From contig CP142453.1 of assembly GCA_038049695.1 (NCBI GenBank), positions 125,091,001-125,155,000 of the forward strand: DNA of 64,000 nucleotides. The letters are read 5' to 3'. The notes beneath the pieces were generated by a model, which was given only the letters and a program-made list of their open reading frames with translations, did not search any database and had not been told where the DNA came from. Each line of letters opens with the position of its first letter. The stretch's first letter is position 1. The DNA is from Cinnamomum chago (Eukaryota > Streptophyta > Magnoliopsida > Laurales > Lauraceae). Both the position numbers and the translations under genes were made by a program. Below, piece by piece: positions 60,162-64,000 of this stretch.

Positions 60162-62505
60162 TGTCACGACCTGGGCCCGAATTACGATAACCCCGAGCCG
60201 TGAACCCATACTTACTCCCGTAAACTCCGAATTAACCGAAATTAAAACGGAATCTACAAGGGATAGCATCTTCAATAAACATGTCAAATACACAATATTG
60301 CGGAAACATATATATTTGACAATATCAAATTTTGATTTACATGTATACAAAAGAATAAAGTCCTCATACATGTATCATTCCTATCATTTTTTTGTCAATC
60401 GGTGTGTACCCAAAACACCATGCAGTAGCAATTAATTACATCTCAAAATGGTTAAACAAAATAACTTTCAAAACGTTTTCTCAAAATGTTATAGTTCTTC
60501 TCGCGCTCGAATACTCATATCAAATGGTATTCCGTCCGTTCCATTCGTTCAGTTCTCCTGGAGGAACCGGAGCGATCTCCTCCGCTGGTGCCGGGGGCGC
60601 TGTTGCATCGGCAGGGGCAAACGGGCATGTAATGTCATCAATAACATTAATGAACACGGCGGTTCAACAATGTATAAACAAATCTTGTAATAGCACATGT
60701 TAATACATATACTGAGTTCATTAAATCCATTTGGTAACAAATGCCATTCTAGACAAATCTAGATAATTCCTACAATGACAATAGGTAAACTTAAGAGTTA
60801 ATCAATAGACATATACAAGATAGTCACTACCATAGCTTTCATTCATTCATTTCATTTCATTTACCATCTTCCCTCAAAGGAAGGATTCATCTTCCGAATG
60901 GAAGGCATCAATTAATACCCATAGATATGATCAGAATATGTGAGACTTACAAGTGTCCAGGCCAGGGACAACTAGCATCACCACGGAGCTCCTGAACGCC
61001 CCCAATTCCATCTACTGCAGTAGGATTATTCATTTCATTGTTACATTTAGTAATTGTTCATTCATTAATTCATTCATTTATTGTATTGTTCAGTTCAGCT
61101 CAGTAACGAGCTTAAGGAATTACTAAGTAGTGTCAGACTCGGAAATCGCACCACATCTATTAACTCTATTCAAGTTCATAATCAAATTTCTAAACCAAAC
61201 AAGTAGGTGAAACGCTTGTTATTTAATGTACGTGTTATTCTTGATGAACATCACTTTGATAGTAGTTTGTACATTCAAATAACCTTAGCTAACACCTATG
61301 CAGGTTTAGATAACACATTCGAAGAATTAATGCTTAGTTCGTTACGGACTGTCCGATCGATCGGTCTGTATGTCCGATCGATCGGCCCGAAAAACCTCTC
61401 AATTAAATGACACGTCCGATCGATCGGACCTGGGACGAGTTGCAGGTCCGAAAACCTGATTTTCTCCCATTTCCTTCTTTCATTCATTTCATTCACAACC
61501 TGCATTAAACATTGGAACCTCATGTTCCCTCCTCATACATCATTCATCCACAACAATACTTCCAATCATTCATTACCCACCTTAATCAATCATAAATGAT
61601 TCCATAATTTAATGGAAGTGTACAAAAATCCATGAAAACTCTATGAATTTCTACAATGATTAACACTAATCACAAGGAATGTTTATAGTTGCATCTCTTG
61701 AAGTTTAGTTAACTGAAAGCCCTTTGTTTAGCTTGCTTTTGAGATGAAAAACCCCAAAATGGAACCCTAATTCCATGAAAACATGAAATACACAATTCCA
61801 TAAGCCATTTGTGCTAGAAATTATGCCTAAGCACTCATTATGAGTTGCGAGCTCATTAAAAGTTTCAAGTACTTACTTGTAGCTCAATGAGAGAAATCTT
61901 GAGATCTTTCTCAAGCTCTTTACTTCAACAATGGGGAGGATGGCTTGGAAAAGATGATGAAGATGAAAATACACTCCTCACAAACTACTTGGATCATTCC
62001 TAACTTCTCTCTTGAGGAAGGAGATTGGAAGAGAAAAGGAGAGAATGAGTCTAGGGTTTTTCTTGTAGTGAAAATGAATGAATGATTCGTTTCATTCTAA
62101 TAGAGGGTTCCTTCACACAAAAACCCCCTCTTAATAAGTCAAATTACATTTTGGGTCAAATGAAGTCTCATTTGGTCCATTTGAGGTCAAATGGAGTCGC
62201 GTCTATTATGAAAGTTAACATACTACTCGAGATACACACGTTGGTATCAAGGATTTCCGTATTTGACGAAATACGTAAAAATTCGTATTTACGAAAAAAA
62301 TCCTTAACTTACCTTGTTTGAGTCTAAACTCACTTTAACCCAATCAGTTTCATCTTACTCCATTCCATTATGCTTAATGCATCATTTGAGACTAATTTCT
62401 CCCTCTTCGGTCATTAGCCTTCGTTAATCCAATTATTCATGCTTAATTAGCATTAATCTCAATTAATTAGCCTTAATCGTAATTAGTTTGGGTCGAGGTG
62501 TAACA
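60162..62505 (-). mobile_element. Solo LTR of a long-LTR Ty3/Gypsy-type element (S2), nested in the Helitron
   Basis: This 2344-bp LTR fossil reads, on the minus strand, TGTTACACCTCGACCC to CAGGTCGTGACA. It lies between perfect TTATC repeats (60157-60161 and 62506-62510). It is the same family as S1 (shared AAATACG motifs, CTACAAGTAAGTA, and ends), inserted independently into a different copy of the duplication. No internal region remains. Confidence 0.88.
61352..61427. repeat. Three TCCGATCGATCGG words in LTR S2
   Basis: Three perfect 13-base words lie at 61352-61364, 61373-61385 and 61415-61427 with gaps of 8 and 29 bases. The inner 12 bases CCGATCGATCGG are a perfect palindrome. S1, its family sister, carries a different word (CGCTCGAGCG) in the matching part. 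Confidence 0.92.
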
Positions 62506-63316
62506 TTATCTCTAATGCACTACCCCACTCATACAACTCTCATCTACCCCCATCACTTCTAAAAAACACTTAACCCACCCACCTGAATATTTCTACCTCT
62601 TCAACCCTCTCTCTCTCCCTCTCATCAACCACTCATTCAACTCATGTTCTACCTCTTTATATGTTTTTTTATTCCTTCATTTTGCTAATGCACATAGATG
62701 ATTCTAGAGGTTCAGAGAGGAAATGGGAATCATGAAGTATACCATTTATTTATTTTTTGTTTACGGTGTGTTAACTGATTTGGATCTTCCACATATGGTA
62801 ACACATTTTGTGCCTGTTTAATAGTTCAATATAAGCAAAAGCAATTATGCATTTGAATATATGATATTCATTCCCTTTCTTCTATTTAGTCTCTCTTGTA
62901 TTTAAGACTTTATTACGATGTTCATTCTGAACTTATTCATCATTTTCATTTTTATAAAATGTATTAATGTTTAATTATTCTACGAAGTGATGTCTAAATT
63001 TATGAATGCTTAATTTGCAATATAGATTGTTTATTTTTTTAATCTAATATTTTTTTTAATTTGAATTGAATATGCATACCCATGTTTAGCACGGGTTTTT
63101 GTGCTAGTATTAACATTACATTGACCGAGTCCAAGTCGAGTCCACATATTACCACCGCATGTGAAAATCAATGCACAACAAATTAACGTTGCGTAACAAT
63201 GCGTGAGAAAACTATGACCGATCTTTCTTATAATGGACACATGTCGAAGATGCAAATCTAATATCAGTCTAAACCATTATGACCAATTTTGTCACATATC
63301 CAACTCAAGTGCAGAC

Positions 63317-64000
63317 TGTAACGCCCCAATTCTGGATACCGATAAAGTCGTTCGAATACCCGAAATTGGCGCGCTACTTTCCGGAAAATCCGAGAACTTC
63401 CAAGATCGTAGGCCCGCAGTGAGGTCCAATTTAAAACTTTTTGAACCATATAGTAATAACAGTTAAATTGCGGAAGCACATTAAGAAAAGCGGAAGCAAT
63501 AGGTATCGATATATATTAAGTAAGAGTGGAACAGTAGTCTAGTTTAAAAGTGTCAGTTGTTAATCAAAAGTTATTACATCTTTATTAGCTACCCGGTTCA
63601 CCTACAAGAATTCTCTCAAAACCCAGGTAACTCATCTCCGCCCTCCGGCTCGACATCCGGGTCGGCCAGGCCCCATCTGTAATCTCCGACAATTGGCGCC
63701 TCTACTAGCGCTAGTGCATCATCTGGGATCTCTGGGTCAAGGCCTAAGCACCAAAGATGGGTCAGATCTAAAAGATCTAGCAAGTCACATCATACTACTA
63801 ACATAGGACATATATATCAAATGAATAGAGACAGGTAAATAAATTAAAGAATAACAAGGTAATGAACTAGGCAGTTGAGCAGTATAATCATAAAGAATCA
63901 GGAAAATATAAAACATCTGATCTACTACGAAATGGCACATTCACACGGGCTGGAATACCGCGGGATATTATGCCGCGGCCCTCCCATACTGAACACAGTT
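63317..64000 (-). mobile_element. Long LTR (L2), related to L1, cut by the window end
   Basis: It begins TGTAACGCCCCAATTC and stays similar to 30322-31000 (shared TTGGCGCGCTACTT and CTTCCAAGATC phrases). It is therefore the end of a minus-strand LTR of the L1 family. Whether it is a solo LTR or part of a longer fossil cannot be seen. Confidence 0.8.

Larger units (their letters stand above)
60067..63107 (+). mobile_element. Non-autonomous Helitron, split by a solo LTR
   Basis: It starts TCTATTAAGC after an A and ends GCACGGGTTTTTGTGCTAG before a T, with a small CCCATG..CACGGG hairpin just upstream. These are the TC...CTAG ends and A/T target of Helitrons. Copy A has the uninterrupted site (TTAATATTAACATT near 26870). 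Without the nested LTR (60162-62505) it is about 0.7 kb. It has no Rep/helicase gene. Confidence 0.8.
38412..63316. repeat. Segmental duplication, copy B
   Basis: This is the partner of 6150-27080. Similarity is continuous apart from insertions private to B at 38881-39735, 40308-42946, 43549-48448, about 48585-49230, 50514-50945, 59545-59662 and 60067-63107. It also lacks the private insertions of copy A. It ends where the LTR at 63317 begins, so the true end may lie beyond the window. Confidence 0.88.

Overview
The window is nuclear DNA from a flowering plant, probably woody with a repeat-rich genome. It is AT-rich and has short genes interrupted by long introns. It carries plant PIF/Harbinger, hAT and Helitron transposons, tRNA-derived SINEs and many LTRs. 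The host genes encode a land-plant MscS-like channel (MSL10 class). I cannot name the species.

Layout. 1-2141: the 3' part of a PIF/Harbinger element with a complete transposase frame. 2142-6150: old repeats and one MITE, no gene. 6150-27080: duplication copy A, which holds a five-exon MSL10-like gene on the minus strand (11506-22083). 27081-38410: a spacer made of MITEs, a SINE, long LTRs and a short tandem array. 38412-63316: duplication copy B, with the paralogous MSL10-like gene (51958-58307, minus). 63317-64000: the start of another long LTR that runs out of the window.

The two copies act as each other's empty-site control, so most later insertions can be placed to the base. Copy A alone gained two SINEs, two solo LTRs (both in intron 2 of the gene), a 75-bp foldback in the promoter and a 3.2-kb Harbinger element. 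Copy B alone gained a hAT remnant, a composite terminal-inverted-repeat insertion, a 4.9-kb gag-bearing LTR element, a small MITE, and a Helitron that itself holds a solo LTR. Both MSL genes still read as whole proteins (701 and 703 residues) with matching exon phases. The 3' half of the genes (exons 3-5 with introns) is about 98-99% identical by eye, while exon 1 and the flanks differ by roughly 4-11%, which suggests gene conversion.

The most unusual signal is in the LTRs. Several unrelated or distantly related LTR copies carry a block of short self-complementary words arranged as close pairs. Each element has its own word (CGCTCGAGCG, GGTCGAC, CCGATCGATCGG, and GGGCGCCC in the gag-bearing element). 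The spacing recurs (6-9 bases within a pair, often 27-31 between pairs), and two otherwise dissimilar LTRs share an identical 13-8-13-29-13 layout.
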